Positions 53,960 to 62,802 of a DNA stretch of 64,000 nt are shown in pieces. The notes beneath the pieces are model-generated. The model ran no database searches and was not told the origin of the DNA. It saw only the letters and a program-made list of their open reading frames with translations. The stretch's first letter is position 1. Each line of letters starts with the position of its first letter. A program made the position numbers and the translations under genes. Source of the DNA: Paraburkholderia tropica (lineage in GTDB: Bacteria > Pseudomonadota > Gammaproteobacteria > Burkholderiales > Burkholderiaceae); NCBI RefSeq assembly GCF_914484835.1, contig NZ_CAJZAR010000048.1, forward strand, positions 54,686-118,685, in the 5' to 3' direction.

Positions 53960-54544
53960 TTGATCGAACCGGTAGAACCGCAATCCGACTGCATCGCGGC
54001 GCAGACAGGCGAGCCGCGCGCGTGGACATACGGCTGGAATTTGCTCGTGACCGCGATCGTCGTGATCGCGCCGCTCGCGCTCATCCTCATCGAATACAAG
54101 TTGCGAGACGAGATCTGCGCGCTACGCGGCCGCGCCGCCTGTCACGCGCTGGAATTCTTCACGCCGGCGATGATGGCCGCTGCGCTCGCCGTGGTGCTGC
54201 CGTGCATGAATCTCTCGATCACGCACCGCCCACGGCTGCCCTTACCGCCCGCGCCTTCGCTCACGCGATTCGCGGCGCGCCGCCGCTGGGCGCATCGAAA
54301 TCGCCTGGCCAGACGTCGAAACTGCGCGAATAACTTGATCTGGATACTCGATCACTGCATTGCCTTCTTTGCGCTAGTTTTATCGTGCGGCATCTTTGCG
54401 ATGTGGCTGCTGAGCCTCCATCCCGAAGGCAGCGTCGGTGCTGGAGAAACATGGGGCACACCTCACAAGCTGAGTTGCACCGCTTACGCGCTGGCCACGC
54501 TACTCACCTTGTCCAAAATCACACTGGAGCGGTACAGAAAATGA
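53960..54544 (+). CDS. Hypothetical four-helix inner-membrane protein
   Basis: 194 residues from TTG 53960, with AGGTGA five bases upstream. Hydrophobic segments at about 27-45 (WNLLVTAIVVIAPLALILI), 69-86, 130-150 (CIAFFALVLSCGIFAMWLL) and 172-188. A basic stretch (RFAARRRWAHRNRLARRR) between the second and third suggests a cytosolic loop. I recognise no family. Its stop overlaps the next start by 4 bp, so the two are translated together. Confidence 0.65.
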   Translation: MIEPVEPQSDCIAAQTGEPRAWTYGWNLLVTAIVVIAPLALILIEYKLRDEICALRGRAACHALEFFTPAMMAAALAVVLPCMNLSITHRPRLPLPPAPSLTRFAARRRWAHRNRLARRRNCANNLIWILDHCIAFFALVLSCGIFAMWLLSLHPEGSVGAGETWGTPHKLSCTAYALATLLTLSKITLERYRK

Positions 54545-54846
54545 ATGAATGGCCCGTAGAAGTCCTGTTCGGCATCCCGGCTGCGGCAATAGTCGTTGGC
54601 ATCATCGGATCGTATGCCTTGCACCGCTGGCTATGCTCGGTCGACCGGATGAACGCGCTGCTCGACCAGGAAGCTGCTGCCGAGTCAGCGCTGCGGCGCG
54701 TGTGCTATCGGCAGCCCACGGCGGTTCCCGTGGATCCCTTCACGCGTATCGCCATGACCGTGAAGTCGCGCAACCTCGCCATCCGCATCGACGGCGGCCG
54801 CTACGCGCGTCTGCCCGCAAGCGTCATGTGCGCCGCGCCGGCTTGA
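54541..54846 (+). CDS. Hypothetical small membrane-anchored protein
   Basis: 101 residues from ATG 54541 (MNEWPVEVLFGIPAAA). One N-terminal transmembrane helix (about 8-28), then a soluble tail with VDPFTRIAMTVKSRNLAIR. Coupled to the preceding membrane protein by an ATGA overlap. No family recognised. Convergent with amn. Confidence 0.6.
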   Translation: MNEWPVEVLFGIPAAAIVVGIIGSYALHRWLCSVDRMNALLDQEAAAESALRRVCYRQPTAVPVDPFTRIAMTVKSRNLAIRIDGGRYARLPASVMCAAPA

Positions 54847-54909
54847 ACGGCGGGCAGCGCGATACGCAACGGCGCATCGCGCAAAGTCGCCCGCCGCCCA
54901 ATCCCGGCG

Positions 54910-56436
54910 TTACTGGAACGCCACTTCCGCGAAGCTGCGCAGCTTGCGGCTGTGGAGCTTATGCAGCCCGTTCGTGCGCAGGATCTCCATCGCCAGCACG
55001 CCAATCTGCAAATGCTGATCGACCTGCGCGCGATAGAACGAATCGGCCATGCCGGGCAGTTTCAGCTCGCCGTGCAGCGGCTTGTCCGAAACACATAGCA
55101 AGGTGCCGTACGGCACGCGGAAGCGGAAGCCGTTCGCGGCAATCGTCGCGCTTTCCATGTCGAGCGCGATCGCGCGGCTCTGCGAGAGGCGCTGCACCGG
55201 TTCGCGATGATCGCGCAGTTCCCAGTTGCGGTTGTCCACGCTCGCCACCGTGCCCGTGCGCATCACGCGCTTGAGTTCCACGCCGTCGAGCCGCGTGACC
55301 TGCGCGACTGCGCGTTCGAGCGCCACCTGCACTTCGGCGAGCGCGGGAATCGGCACCCACAGCGGAAGATCGGCGTCCAGCACGTGATCCTCGCGCACAT
55401 AGCCGTGCGCCAGCACGTAGTCGCCGAGACGCTGCGTGTTGCGCAGCCCCGCGCAGTGGCCGAGCATGATCCACGCGTGCGGGCGCAGCACCGCGATGTG
55501 ATCGGTGATCGTCTTCGCGTTCGACGGTCCCACGCCGATGTTCACCATCGTGATGCCGCTGCCGTCCGCGCGCTTGAGGTGATACGCGGGCATCTGCGGC
55601 AGACGCGCCGGCGTCGTGCCCTCGTCGTCCTGCTCGCCGAGATTCGCGTTGTACGTGACCACGTCGCCAGGCTCGACGAACGAGGTGTATTCGCTGCGGT
55701 AGTTGCGCAGATCGGCGTCGTCGGTGCGCGCCATCATCGCGCGGCCGAGCTTCACGAACTCGTCGATATAGAACTGGTAGTTCGTGTAAAGCACGTAGTT
55801 CTGGAAATGCGTGGGCGCCGTGGCCGTGTAGTGCTTGAGCCGATGCAGCGAGAAGTCCACGCGCGGCGCCGTGAACAACGCGAGCGGAAACGGCTCGCCG
55901 TGCGCCGGTTCGTAGGTGCCGTTCACGATGCGGTCGTCGAGTTGCGCGAGGTCGGGCGTATCGAACACATCGCGCATCGCGAAGAGACGCTCGCGGTCGA
56001 GATCGCCTTCGAGGTGAATGCCTTCGGCGAACGCGAAGTGAACGGGAATGGGCTGCTCCGAGACGCCCACTTCGATCGACACGTGATGGTTCTTCGCGAG
56101 CAGGCGCAACTGCTCGCGATAGTAGTTGCCGAACAGGTCCGGGCGCGTGACGGTGGTTTCGAATTCGCCGGGGCCCGCCACGAAACCGTACGAGCGCCGC
56201 GAGTCGATATGCGTGTTCACTGCCGTGCGAATGCGCACGAACGGATAGCATGCGCGCACGCGCCGCTCGAACGCTTCGCCGCGGCGGTAGCGCGCAAACG
56301 CATCGCGCAGGAACGAGGTGTTCGCCTCATAGATGGCCGCGAGGCGCGCGACGGCGTCGGCGGCGTCTTCGAAGGCTTCGACGGGAAAGTCGTGTGGTGG
56401 CGTCATGAAGGGCCGCCCGTTGATATCGTTGTTCAT
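54910..56436 (-). CDS. amn: AMP nucleosidase
   Basis: 508 residues. The N-terminal Amn-specific domain (NYYREQLRLLAKNHHVSIE) comes first, then the phosphorylase-like catalytic domain with MVNIGVGPSNAKTITDH, IMLGHCAGLRNTQ and ALDMESATIAANG. It hydrolyses AMP to adenine and ribose 5-phosphate, controlling adenylate pools. ATG 56406 (MTPPHDFP) would remove ten residues. Confidence 0.95.
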   Translation of the reverse strand: MNNDINGRPFMTPPHDFPVEAFEDAADAVARLAAIYEANTSFLRDAFARYRRGEAFERRVRACYPFVRIRTAVNTHIDSRRSYGFVAGPGEFETTVTRPDLFGNYYREQLRLLAKNHHVSIEVGVSEQPIPVHFAFAEGIHLEGDLDRERLFAMRDVFDTPDLAQLDDRIVNGTYEPAHGEPFPLALFTAPRVDFSLHRLKHYTATAPTHFQNYVLYTNYQFYIDEFVKLGRAMMARTDDADLRNYRSEYTSFVEPGDVVTYNANLGEQDDEGTTPARLPQMPAYHLKRADGSGITMVNIGVGPSNAKTITDHIAVLRPHAWIMLGHCAGLRNTQRLGDYVLAHGYVREDHVLDADLPLWVPIPALAEVQVALERAVAQVTRLDGVELKRVMRTGTVASVDNRNWELRDHREPVQRLSQSRAIALDMESATIAANGFRFRVPYGTLLCVSDKPLHGELKLPGMADSFYRAQVDQHLQIGVLAMEILRTNGLHKLHSRKLRSFAEVAFQ

Positions 56437-56604
56437 TGTCGTATGCCCTGGTTCGTTTGAACGACATTAGCACGGAAGCAGGACAATCTGACATCGCCCT
56501 GTGCGCAGGCGGGCGATTTCCCGTCCCGGCGCGAGGCCCGCCGCGCGGGCACGCGAGCCGCCCCGCAAGCGCGGCCCGACACGCGAATCGGGGCGCGAAT
56601 TTGC

Positions 56605-56610
56605 TAGAAT
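56605..56610 (+). promoter_or_regulatory. Possible -10 box of the DUF2782-thrB operon
   Basis: TAGAAT, about 75 bp before the DUF2782 gene; the spacer is AT-richer than the surroundings. The -35 is not clear. Confidence 0.4.
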
Positions 56611-56684
56611 TGGAGGATCCCATCCCTTGCATGGGACCAGATGACGGCGTTGACCTGCCAGGTCTGGTCGACAGGAGAATCACA

Positions 56685-57098
56685 ATGAAGTCGCACCTTC
56701 TAGCCGCCGCCGCGGCGACGCTCGCGTTCAGCGGGTTCGCCATGGCTGCGCCGGCCGACGACGCCCAGACCGCCGTCGAGGCCCAGTCCGCCCAGCCTGC
56801 CCAGTCCGAGAACGAACGGGCCGGCCTGCCCAATCTGGAGAAGATCAACCGTCCGGCTGCGCGCGTCAGCTCGAAGGTCGACATCAACGACGTGCCGCGC
56901 ACGCCGAGCTTTCACGAGGTCAGCCCGACCGGCACCGAAATCACCGAATACCGCGACAAGGGCAAGCCCGTCGAGATCAACGTGCAATCGAAGTTCGGCA
57001 CGCATTACACGATGAGCTCGAACCCCGACACCTCGCCGCAAGTCCGCCAGAACGGCCAGGCCAGCACGCGCCTGCCGTCGATCAACCTGCATTACTGA
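56685..57098 (+). CDS. Secreted DUF2782-family protein
   Basis: 137 residues from ATG 56685 with AGGAGAATCACA in front. Signal peptide to about residue 22 (LAFSGFAMAAPADD). The C-terminal half ITEYRDKGKPVEINVQSK resembles DUF2782, a small periplasmic family whose gene usually lies next to thrB (and polA) in gammaproteobacteria. The same neighbour, thrB, follows here after 136 bp. Function unknown. Confidence 0.8.
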   Translation: MKSHLLAAAAATLAFSGFAMAAPADDAQTAVEAQSAQPAQSENERAGLPNLEKINRPAARVSSKVDINDVPRTPSFHEVSPTGTEITEYRDKGKPVEINVQSKFGTHYTMSSNPDTSPQVRQNGQASTRLPSINLHY

Positions 57099-57234
57099 TA
57101 CGTCCCTTCGCGCGCGGGCGGCGTGCGCTGTCCGCGCCGCCTCCCGCCTGGCACGCCGCCCCTGAAACCTTTCTGGCGCGAGCGGCCACGTCCGCGAACC
57201 GGGCCCCGATTACGAACACCTCACGACCTCAGGC

Positions 57235-58239
57235 ATGGCCGTCTTCACCGCTGTCACCGACACCCAGCTTGCCCATTGGCTGCACGACTACGATCTTGGC
57301 GACGTGGTCGAATTTCGCGGCATCCAGTCCGGCATTGAAAACAGCAACTTCTTCCTGACGACGACGCGCGGCGAGTACGTCCTGACGATCTTCGAGAAGC
57401 TCACGGCGCAGCAGCTGCCGTTCTATCTGGACCTGATGCGCCATCTGGCCTCGCACCGCGTGCCGGTGCCCGACCCGATGCCGCGCAAGGACGGCGCGCT
57501 GTTCGGCCTGCTGCACGGCAAGCCCGCAGCCATCGTCACGAAGCTCGACGGCGCGCCGGAACTCGCGCCCGGCGTCGAGCATTGCGCCGAAGTCGGCCAG
57601 ATGCTGGCGCGTCTGCACCTCGCGGGCCGCGACTTCACGGGCGACCAGCCGAATCTGCGTAGCCTGCCCTGGTGGCAGGAGACCGTGCCGACCGTCGCGC
57701 CGTTCCTCGACGGCGCGCAGCGCGATCTGCTCGAAAGCGAGCTGGCGCATCAGCAGGCATTCTTCGCGAGCGACGACTACGCCGCGCTGCCCGGCGGCGC
57801 GTGCCACTGCGATCTGTTCCGCGACAACGCCCTGTTCGCGCACGCGAACCCGGAAACGGGCCACACGGTGCGCCTCGGCGGCTTCTTCGACTTCTATTTC
57901 GCGGGCTGCGACAAGTGGGTGTTCGACGTGGCCGTGACCGTGAACGACTGGTGCGTCGACCTCGCGACCGGCGAACTCGACGCCGCGCGCGTCGAAGCGA
58001 TGCTGCGCGCCTACCAGACCGTGCGTCCGTTCACGCCCGAGGAAAGCCGCCACTGGACCGACATGCTGCGCGCGGGCGCGTACCGCTTCTGGGTCTCGCG
58101 CCTGTATGATTTTTATCTGCCGCGCTCGGCCGAGCTGCTCAAGCCGCACGATCCGGGCCATTTCGAGCGCATCCTGCGCGCGCGCCGCGCCGGCGTGCCC
58201 GACGCCTTTCACGCACATTCCCACCGTACATGCAACTGA
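57235..58239 (+). CDS. thrB: Homoserine kinase (ThrB, choline/aminoglycoside-kinase fold)
   Basis: 334 residues. MAVFTAVTDTQLAHWL and IQSGIENSNFFLTT at the N-terminus, then the Brenner-type catalytic loop CHCDLFRDNALF and the metal-binding GGFFDFYFAG. It phosphorylates homoserine in threonine synthesis. This is the COG2334 form, not the GHMP-fold ThrB. The end overlaps the next gene by 10 bp. Confidence 0.95.
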   Translation: MAVFTAVTDTQLAHWLHDYDLGDVVEFRGIQSGIENSNFFLTTTRGEYVLTIFEKLTAQQLPFYLDLMRHLASHRVPVPDPMPRKDGALFGLLHGKPAAIVTKLDGAPELAPGVEHCAEVGQMLARLHLAGRDFTGDQPNLRSLPWWQETVPTVAPFLDGAQRDLLESELAHQQAFFASDDYAALPGGACHCDLFRDNALFAHANPETGHTVRLGGFFDFYFAGCDKWVFDVAVTVNDWCVDLATGELDAARVEAMLRAYQTVRPFTPEESRHWTDMLRAGAYRFWVSRLYDFYLPRSAELLKPHDPGHFERILRARRAGVPDAFHAHSHRTCN

Positions 58240-59051
58240 TCGAAGTCCCCGCGAAGCAGGGTTATGTGTGGTTCCGCCAGGGCATCTGGCTGTTCCGCCG
58301 CAATCCGCTCGCCTTTCTCACGCTGTTCTTCGCGTATCTGCTGGCGATGACGCTCATCTCCGCGGTCCCGGTGATCGGCGGCGTGCTGCCGCTCATCTTC
58401 GTGCCGGGCATCGCCGTCGGTTTCATGGCCGCATGCCGCGACACCATCGCGGGCAAGCCGGTGTTTCCGACCATTCTCGTCGACGGTTTCCGCTCGTATG
58501 GGCAAGCGGTCACGAAGCATCTGTTCGTGCTGGGCGGGATTTACGTGGTGGCGATGACGCTGGTGCTCGCGGCATCGGCGCTCGTGGACGGCGGCACGCT
58601 GCTGCGCCTGATGACGCTGGGCGGCTCGCTCGACACCGAGGCGCTGGAAAACACCAATGTGCCGTTCGCCGTGCTCGCCTCGCTGGCGGCCTACGTGCCG
58701 GTTTCGATGATGTTCTGGTTCGCGCCGGTGCTGACCGCGTGGCACGACGTGCCGCCGGTCAAGGCGATGTTCTTCAGCATCGTGAGCTGCTGGCGCAACA
58801 AGGGGGCGTTCGTGGTGTACGGCGCGCTGTGGTTCGCCGTGTCGATCGGGGTGTCGCTGGGACTGTCGGCGCTGCTGCGCGCGCTGGGCGCCGGTGATTT
58901 CGCGCTGGCGATCCTGATGCCGGCGCTCATTCTGGTCACGACGATGCTCTACTGCTCGTTCTACGCGACCTATCGCGGCTGCTACGGCGTGCAGGAAAAA
59001 ACCGCCGCCGATCTGCCCGATTCGTCGAATTCGCCGGGTTCGGGACGCTAA
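58230..59051 (+). CDS. BPSS1780-family multi-pass membrane protein
   Basis: 273 residues. Six or so hydrophobic segments (FLTLFFAYLLAMTLISAVPV, HLFVLGGIYVVAMTLVLAAS, AVLASLAAYVPVSMMFWFAP and others). The start MQLIEVPAKQGYVWFRQGIW is the family hallmark. Function unknown. It overlaps thrB, so it is cotranscribed with it. Confidence 0.9.
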   Translation: MQLIEVPAKQGYVWFRQGIWLFRRNPLAFLTLFFAYLLAMTLISAVPVIGGVLPLIFVPGIAVGFMAACRDTIAGKPVFPTILVDGFRSYGQAVTKHLFVLGGIYVVAMTLVLAASALVDGGTLLRLMTLGGSLDTEALENTNVPFAVLASLAAYVPVSMMFWFAPVLTAWHDVPPVKAMFFSIVSCWRNKGAFVVYGALWFAVSIGVSLGLSALLRALGAGDFALAILMPALILVTTMLYCSFYATYRGCYGVQEKTAADLPDSSNSPGSGR

Positions 59052-59189
59052 AGCCTGCCGCGCGATGCGGCTGGTCACACCCGCGGGGCGCCATGGTGCG
59101 CCCCGTTTGCTTTTCGGACTTCGACTGGGAACTGCGGATACTGCAACAACTGCAAGTGCAACCAGGGCGACGCGATTGCGCCGACCGGC

Positions 59190-59369
59190 TTAGCCGTAGT
59201 GGTTCATCCACGACGGTTGACGGCCGGTCTTCTCGCGGTCGAGCTTGCGCATGCGGAATTCCAGATCGTAAATGTCGGCCGATTCAGACAGATAGGCTTC
59301 TTCGCGCTCTTTGCGCGAGGTTTCGGCGGATTTCGTGAGGAACAGGAAAAAGCGGCTGATCAGGTACAT
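59190..59369 (-). CDS. DUF3563 small protein
   Basis: 59 residues from ATG 59369 (MYLISRFFLFLTKSAET), ending MNHYG. Conserved core YLSESADIYDLEFRMRKLD. An N-terminal hydrophobic patch precedes a basic tail. DUF3563 proteins are small, DUF1127-like, often stress-induced, of unknown function. Two near-identical repeats lie 54-81 bp upstream (59423-59450). Confidence 0.85.
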   Translation of the reverse strand: MYLISRFFLFLTKSAETSRKEREEAYLSESADIYDLEFRMRKLDREKTGRQPSWMNHYG

Positions 59370-59422
59370 GGTCTGGCTCCGATAATTTGGGCACTCGCCC
59401 GCGGAAGGAATAGAGCCATTAT

Positions 59423-59450
59423 AGGGAAAACCCTGACTAGGGTAAACCCT
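59423..59450. promoter_or_regulatory. Tandem AGGGNAAACCCT operator candidate upstream of DUF3563
   Basis: AGGGAAAACCCT (59423-59434) and AGGGTAAACCCT (59439-59450), separated by GACT; period 16 bp. Each unit is itself close to palindromic (AGGG...CCCT). It lies in the DUF3563 promoter region. Confidence 0.65.
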
Positions 59451-59505
59451 TAATGCGACACGGATTGTCGCATCTGTTCAACGAATTGCCGCCGAATTGC
59501 CGTGC

Positions 59506-60720
59506 TCAGCCCGCGCCTTGGGCCAGTTCGCCGTCCTCGTAGAAGTCGTCGGCCACGGCTTCGCGGCGCTTCGATGCGAAAAAGTCCCAGATCATCGCGC
59601 TGGCGTCCGGGCCTGCCGACGAGTGGAACGGCACGGTATCGTCGCCGCCGCTCCACGCATGATCGAGCGCGCTCACGCGGCACAGGCGCACCAAGCTCGC
59701 GCCGTCGCGCGCATAGTCGTGCAGCGTGTAGCCGTCGCCCTCGCTTTCGTGCGACACGACGCCCCGACGCACGCCATCCGCATCGGCGAGACCGTTCAGA
59801 CGCAGGAATTGCGCCGCGAGTTGCTCGGCATTGACCGGCGCGACGACCGCATCGGCGTCGCCCTGCACGATCAGCGCCGGCATGCCCGGATACGCGCGGC
59901 CCGCCAGTTGATCGTCGACGAGTGCGACCGGATCGTGATGCAATCCGCGCCGCATCACGTCTAGCGCCGACACGCCCGAGCGCGCCTCGCCGAACGCCGG
60001 TCCCGAATGCAGCGCCACGGCCGCGAAACGGCCCGGCGCGCGCACCGCCAGCATCGAAGCCAGCCCCGCGCCCGCCGACAAACCCGCCAGATAGACGCGC
60101 GAGCGGTCGAAGCCGTGCGTCTGCGCGAGCGAATCGATGAGCGAGATGATCGCCGTCACCTCGCCGCCGCCCGCCGCCTGACGCGCGTCATACCAGTGCC
60201 AGCACTGATGCGGATGCGCCTGCGCCGACTGCTCCGGGTAGAGCACCGCGAAGCCGTGCTTGTCGGCCAGCAGGTTCATGCGCGTGCCTTCCGCGAACGA
60301 ATCCATCGTCTGCTTGCAGCCGTGCAGCATGACCACGAGCGGCATGTCCGTGGTGTCGAGCCCCGGCGGCAGATACAGCCCGTAAGCGAGCGGCCGCGAC
60401 ATGCCCGGGGCAAGATAGTCATCGCGATGCCATTCGCCCGCCGCCCACGCGGCAGCACGCGGACCGACGCGCGATTCGCGCATCGGCGGCCGCGCGGCCT
60501 CGGTTTGCGCGGCAGTCTGCGTCTGCGCCTGCGCGCCGTGAACTGCGCGCGCCACGGCTTCGCCCGCGGCATGCGCGGCTTGCTGGGCGCCGCACCACAT
60601 ATCCTGCACGTCCGGCGTGTGCACGCCAGCCTCCCGCAGCGCCTCGCGGGCTGCGCGTTTCTGGATGGCGAGCAGACGCTGCATGCCACCCGCCCATAGC
60701 TTCGTCAGATTTTTCGTCAT
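59506..60720 (-). CDS. PHB-depolymerase-family esterase (intracellular type)
   Basis: 404 residues from ATG 60720 (MTKNLTKLWAGGMQRLLAIQ). No signal peptide; an amphipathic N-terminal helix and an Ala/Gln-rich linker come first. Catalytic core: VVMLHGCKQTMDSFAEGTRM, nucleophile serine in AGLSAGAGLAS, aspartate in VQGDADAVVAP, histidine in ALDHAWSGGDD. Related enzymes hydrolyse polyhydroxyalkanoate or ester oligomers; substrate not proven. A hydrophobic-granule role is only a possibility. Confidence 0.9.
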   Translation of the reverse strand: MTKNLTKLWAGGMQRLLAIQKRAAREALREAGVHTPDVQDMWCGAQQAAHAAGEAVARAVHGAQAQTQTAAQTEAARPPMRESRVGPRAAAWAAGEWHRDDYLAPGMSRPLAYGLYLPPGLDTTDMPLVVMLHGCKQTMDSFAEGTRMNLLADKHGFAVLYPEQSAQAHPHQCWHWYDARQAAGGGEVTAIISLIDSLAQTHGFDRSRVYLAGLSAGAGLASMLAVRAPGRFAAVALHSGPAFGEARSGVSALDVMRRGLHHDPVALVDDQLAGRAYPGMPALIVQGDADAVVAPVNAEQLAAQFLRLNGLADADGVRRGVVSHESEGDGYTLHDYARDGASLVRLCRVSALDHAWSGGDDTVPFHSSAGPDASAMIWDFFASKRREAVADDFYEDGELAQGAG

Positions 60721-60895
60721 CAGCGGCCTCGTGAAAGGGGGTCGGACGCCCGAGGCGAATTGCCACGGCCATCTGTTGTGCGATGCACAATAACACCATT
60801 CCGCACGTGCTGCAGAAACGCTTGTCCAACGAATCCAGCCGGTCGATCCGGCACTTTCGTGCACTGCACCGCACAGACCCATTCTGAGACGCCGC

Positions 60896-60901
60896 TATAC
60901 T
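60896..60901 (+). promoter_or_regulatory. Possible -10 box of the PAP2 phosphatase gene
   Basis: TATACT, 95 bp before the PAP2 ATG, on the plus strand. No good -35. Confidence 0.45.
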
Positions 60902-60995
60902 GGAATGTCACGCGACGCGCGTGTCGGCTCACCCCGCCGCTCGCGCGTTAAACAATGGATACCCTCTAACGCCCGCGTCACCCCGGCGCCCTGCC

Positions 60996-61706
60996 ATGCC
61001 CGACTTACCCTCACATCTCTGGATCTCGATCACGAACCTCGGCGGCGCGGGCCTGACCTTGCCGCTCGCGCTCGGGATCGCGCTGTGGCTGCTCACGGGC
61101 TATTCGTGGCGCATGGCGGCAAGCTGGCTGTTCCTGCTGGGTGCGTCAATCGGCCTCGTCACGGTCACCAAGATCGCGTTCCTGGGCTGGGGCGTGGGCG
61201 TGCGTTCCTACGATTTCACGGGGCTGAGCGGACACGCCATGCTCTCCACGGCGGTCTATCCGGTGGCCTTTTTCCTGATGCTGCAAGGCAGCCGCACGGC
61301 GCTGCGCGCCACGGGCGTGGCGATCGGGCTGGCAATGGGTATCGCGGTCGGGGCGTCGCGCGTGGTGCTGGTCGCGCACTCGCCGTCCGAAGCCGTCACC
61401 GGCTGCATCGTCGGGGCGCTCACCGCGCTCGCGTTCGTGGTCTATTGGTGGAAGACGCCGTCCACGCGCATTTCGGCGGCGGTGGTCACGCTGAGTCTCG
61501 CGGCGCTGGCGTTCGCCGTGCACGACGTGCGCGTGCCCACGCACCGCTGGGTGACGAATCTGGCGCTCACGGTGTCGGGCCACAATCAGCCGTTCGTGCG
61601 CGCCAAGTGGAAGGCCAATCGCAACACGCGCACGCCCGGCACGCCGACCGCACCGGTCTCGCAGACCCGCGACACGCTCACGCCGCCGACGCAGCGCGTC
61701 GCCTGA
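60996..61706 (+). CDS. PAP2-family membrane phosphatase
   Basis: 236 residues from ATG 60996 (MPDLPSHLWISITN). Several transmembrane helices. Phosphatase motifs: SGHAMLSTA (motif 2) and SRVVLVAHSPSEAVTG (motif 3). The first motif (KxxxxxxRP) is degenerate, so activity may be weak or altered. The C-terminal tail is polar and low complexity. Likely substrates are lipid phosphates such as undecaprenyl diphosphate; unproven. Confidence 0.85.
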   Translation: MPDLPSHLWISITNLGGAGLTLPLALGIALWLLTGYSWRMAASWLFLLGASIGLVTVTKIAFLGWGVGVRSYDFTGLSGHAMLSTAVYPVAFFLMLQGSRTALRATGVAIGLAMGIAVGASRVVLVAHSPSEAVTGCIVGALTALAFVVYWWKTPSTRISAAVVTLSLAALAFAVHDVRVPTHRWVTNLALTVSGHNQPFVRAKWKANRNTRTPGTPTAPVSQTRDTLTPPTQRVA

Positions 61707-61711
61707 GGCGC

Positions 61712-61776
61712 GGGTTCAAGCTGAGGGTTCAAGCTGAGGGTTCAAGCTGAGGGTTCAAGTCGCGGGTTCAAGCCGC
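61712..61776. repeat. 13-bp tandem repeat, five copies
   Basis: Unit GGGTTCAAGCTGA repeated exactly three times (61712-61750), then two diverged copies ending in GTCGC and GCCGC. It fills the gap between the convergent PAP2 and modE stops and ends 40 bp before modE. Confidence 0.95.
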
Positions 61777-61816
61777 GCTTTCAGCGCGTCCCTCCCGCCA
61801 GAGCCTGGCGCATCGG

Positions 61817-62722
61817 TCATCCGGCCACGCCCAGCAGCACGCTCGACGCCTTGAACGCGGCCGTCGCGGCCACGCCCACGTCGAGCCCGAGCGCCACGAC
61901 GCTCGCGTCGGTCACAATCGCCGCGATCACGACGCCGCCCGCCAATTCCAGTCTCACCTCCGCATTCACCTCGCCGCGCCGCAGCGCGCTCACCGTGCCG
62001 CCCAGGCGATTGCGCGTCGAGAGCCGCGCCGCCTCGCCGTCCGCGCCGCCTGCCACCAGCAGCACCGACGATGCCTTCACGAGCGCCACCACATCCGAGC
62101 CGACTGCCAGCCCGAGCGACTCGGCGCTCTCGCGCGTCACGATGGCCGCGAGCGTCTGGCCGCCCGGCAGCGCGATCGACACTTCGTCGTTGACCGCGCC
62201 GCGCACGAGCGCCGTGACCGTGCCATAAAGCTGATTGCGCGCGCTGGTTCGCAGACCGAAGCGGCCCAGCACGGCGAGATCGCCGCTCGCGCCGTCTGGC
62301 GCGCCGCCGAGCGCGCTCACCGCCTGCGCCGCGCGCTCGAGAAAGCGGCGATGCTCGCGCTCGATGGCGCCATACGTATCGATAAGACGCAGCGCGCGCG
62401 GCGTCAGCGTCGTGCCGCCGCCGCCCTTGCCGCCGGCCGCGCGCACGACGAGCGGCTCGCCGGCGAGATTGTTCATGGCGTCGATCGTGTCCCACGCGCC
62501 CTTGTAGCTCATGCCGACCGCCTTGGCCGCGCCCGTGATCGAACCGGTTTCGCGGATCGCCGCCAGCAGCGCGATGCGCGACGCGCCGCCGAGCATCTGC
62601 GCACCCGCCTGAAACCAGACTGAGCCGCCGACGCCCAGTTCGGGCACGGTGGCATCAGCGGCATCAGCGGGCGCGGGCGGCGCCGGTTCGACGGAAGCGG
62701 GCGTGGAAGGAGAATCGCTCAT
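61817..62722 (-). CDS. modE: ModE-family molybdate-responsive transcriptional regulator
   Basis: 301 residues. An Ala/Pro-rich N-terminal extension (about 1-38), then a winged helix-turn-helix (LLAAIRETGSITGAAKAVGM, KGAWDTIDAMNNLA), then two tandem Mop/TOBE molybdate-binding domains: RNQLYGTVTALVRGAVNDEV and RNRLGGTVSALRRGEVNAEV. It normally represses modABC and tunes molybdoenzyme genes; no such genes are in this window. Slightly longer than E. coli ModE because of the N-terminal extension. Confidence 0.93.
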   Translation of the reverse strand: MSDSPSTPASVEPAPPAPADAADATVPELGVGGSVWFQAGAQMLGGASRIALLAAIRETGSITGAAKAVGMSYKGAWDTIDAMNNLAGEPLVVRAAGGKGGGGTTLTPRALRLIDTYGAIEREHRRFLERAAQAVSALGGAPDGASGDLAVLGRFGLRTSARNQLYGTVTALVRGAVNDEVSIALPGGQTLAAIVTRESAESLGLAVGSDVVALVKASSVLLVAGGADGEAARLSTRNRLGGTVSALRRGEVNAEVRLELAGGVVIAAIVTDASVVALGLDVGVAATAAFKASSVLLGVAG

Positions 62723-62802
62723 CGCGCGGGCCTGAAAAGAGTTCGGATCGAGCGTCGATTATAGGGATCGCGCGCGATCACAGGACGGACGAAAAAGCCG
62801 GA

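Noticed and set aside
61712..61776. tRNA or CRISPR-like array suggested by repeated GGGTTCAAG
   Set aside because: Units are 13 bp, back to back with no spacers, and no cloverleaf can be drawn; a simple tandem repeat explains it.
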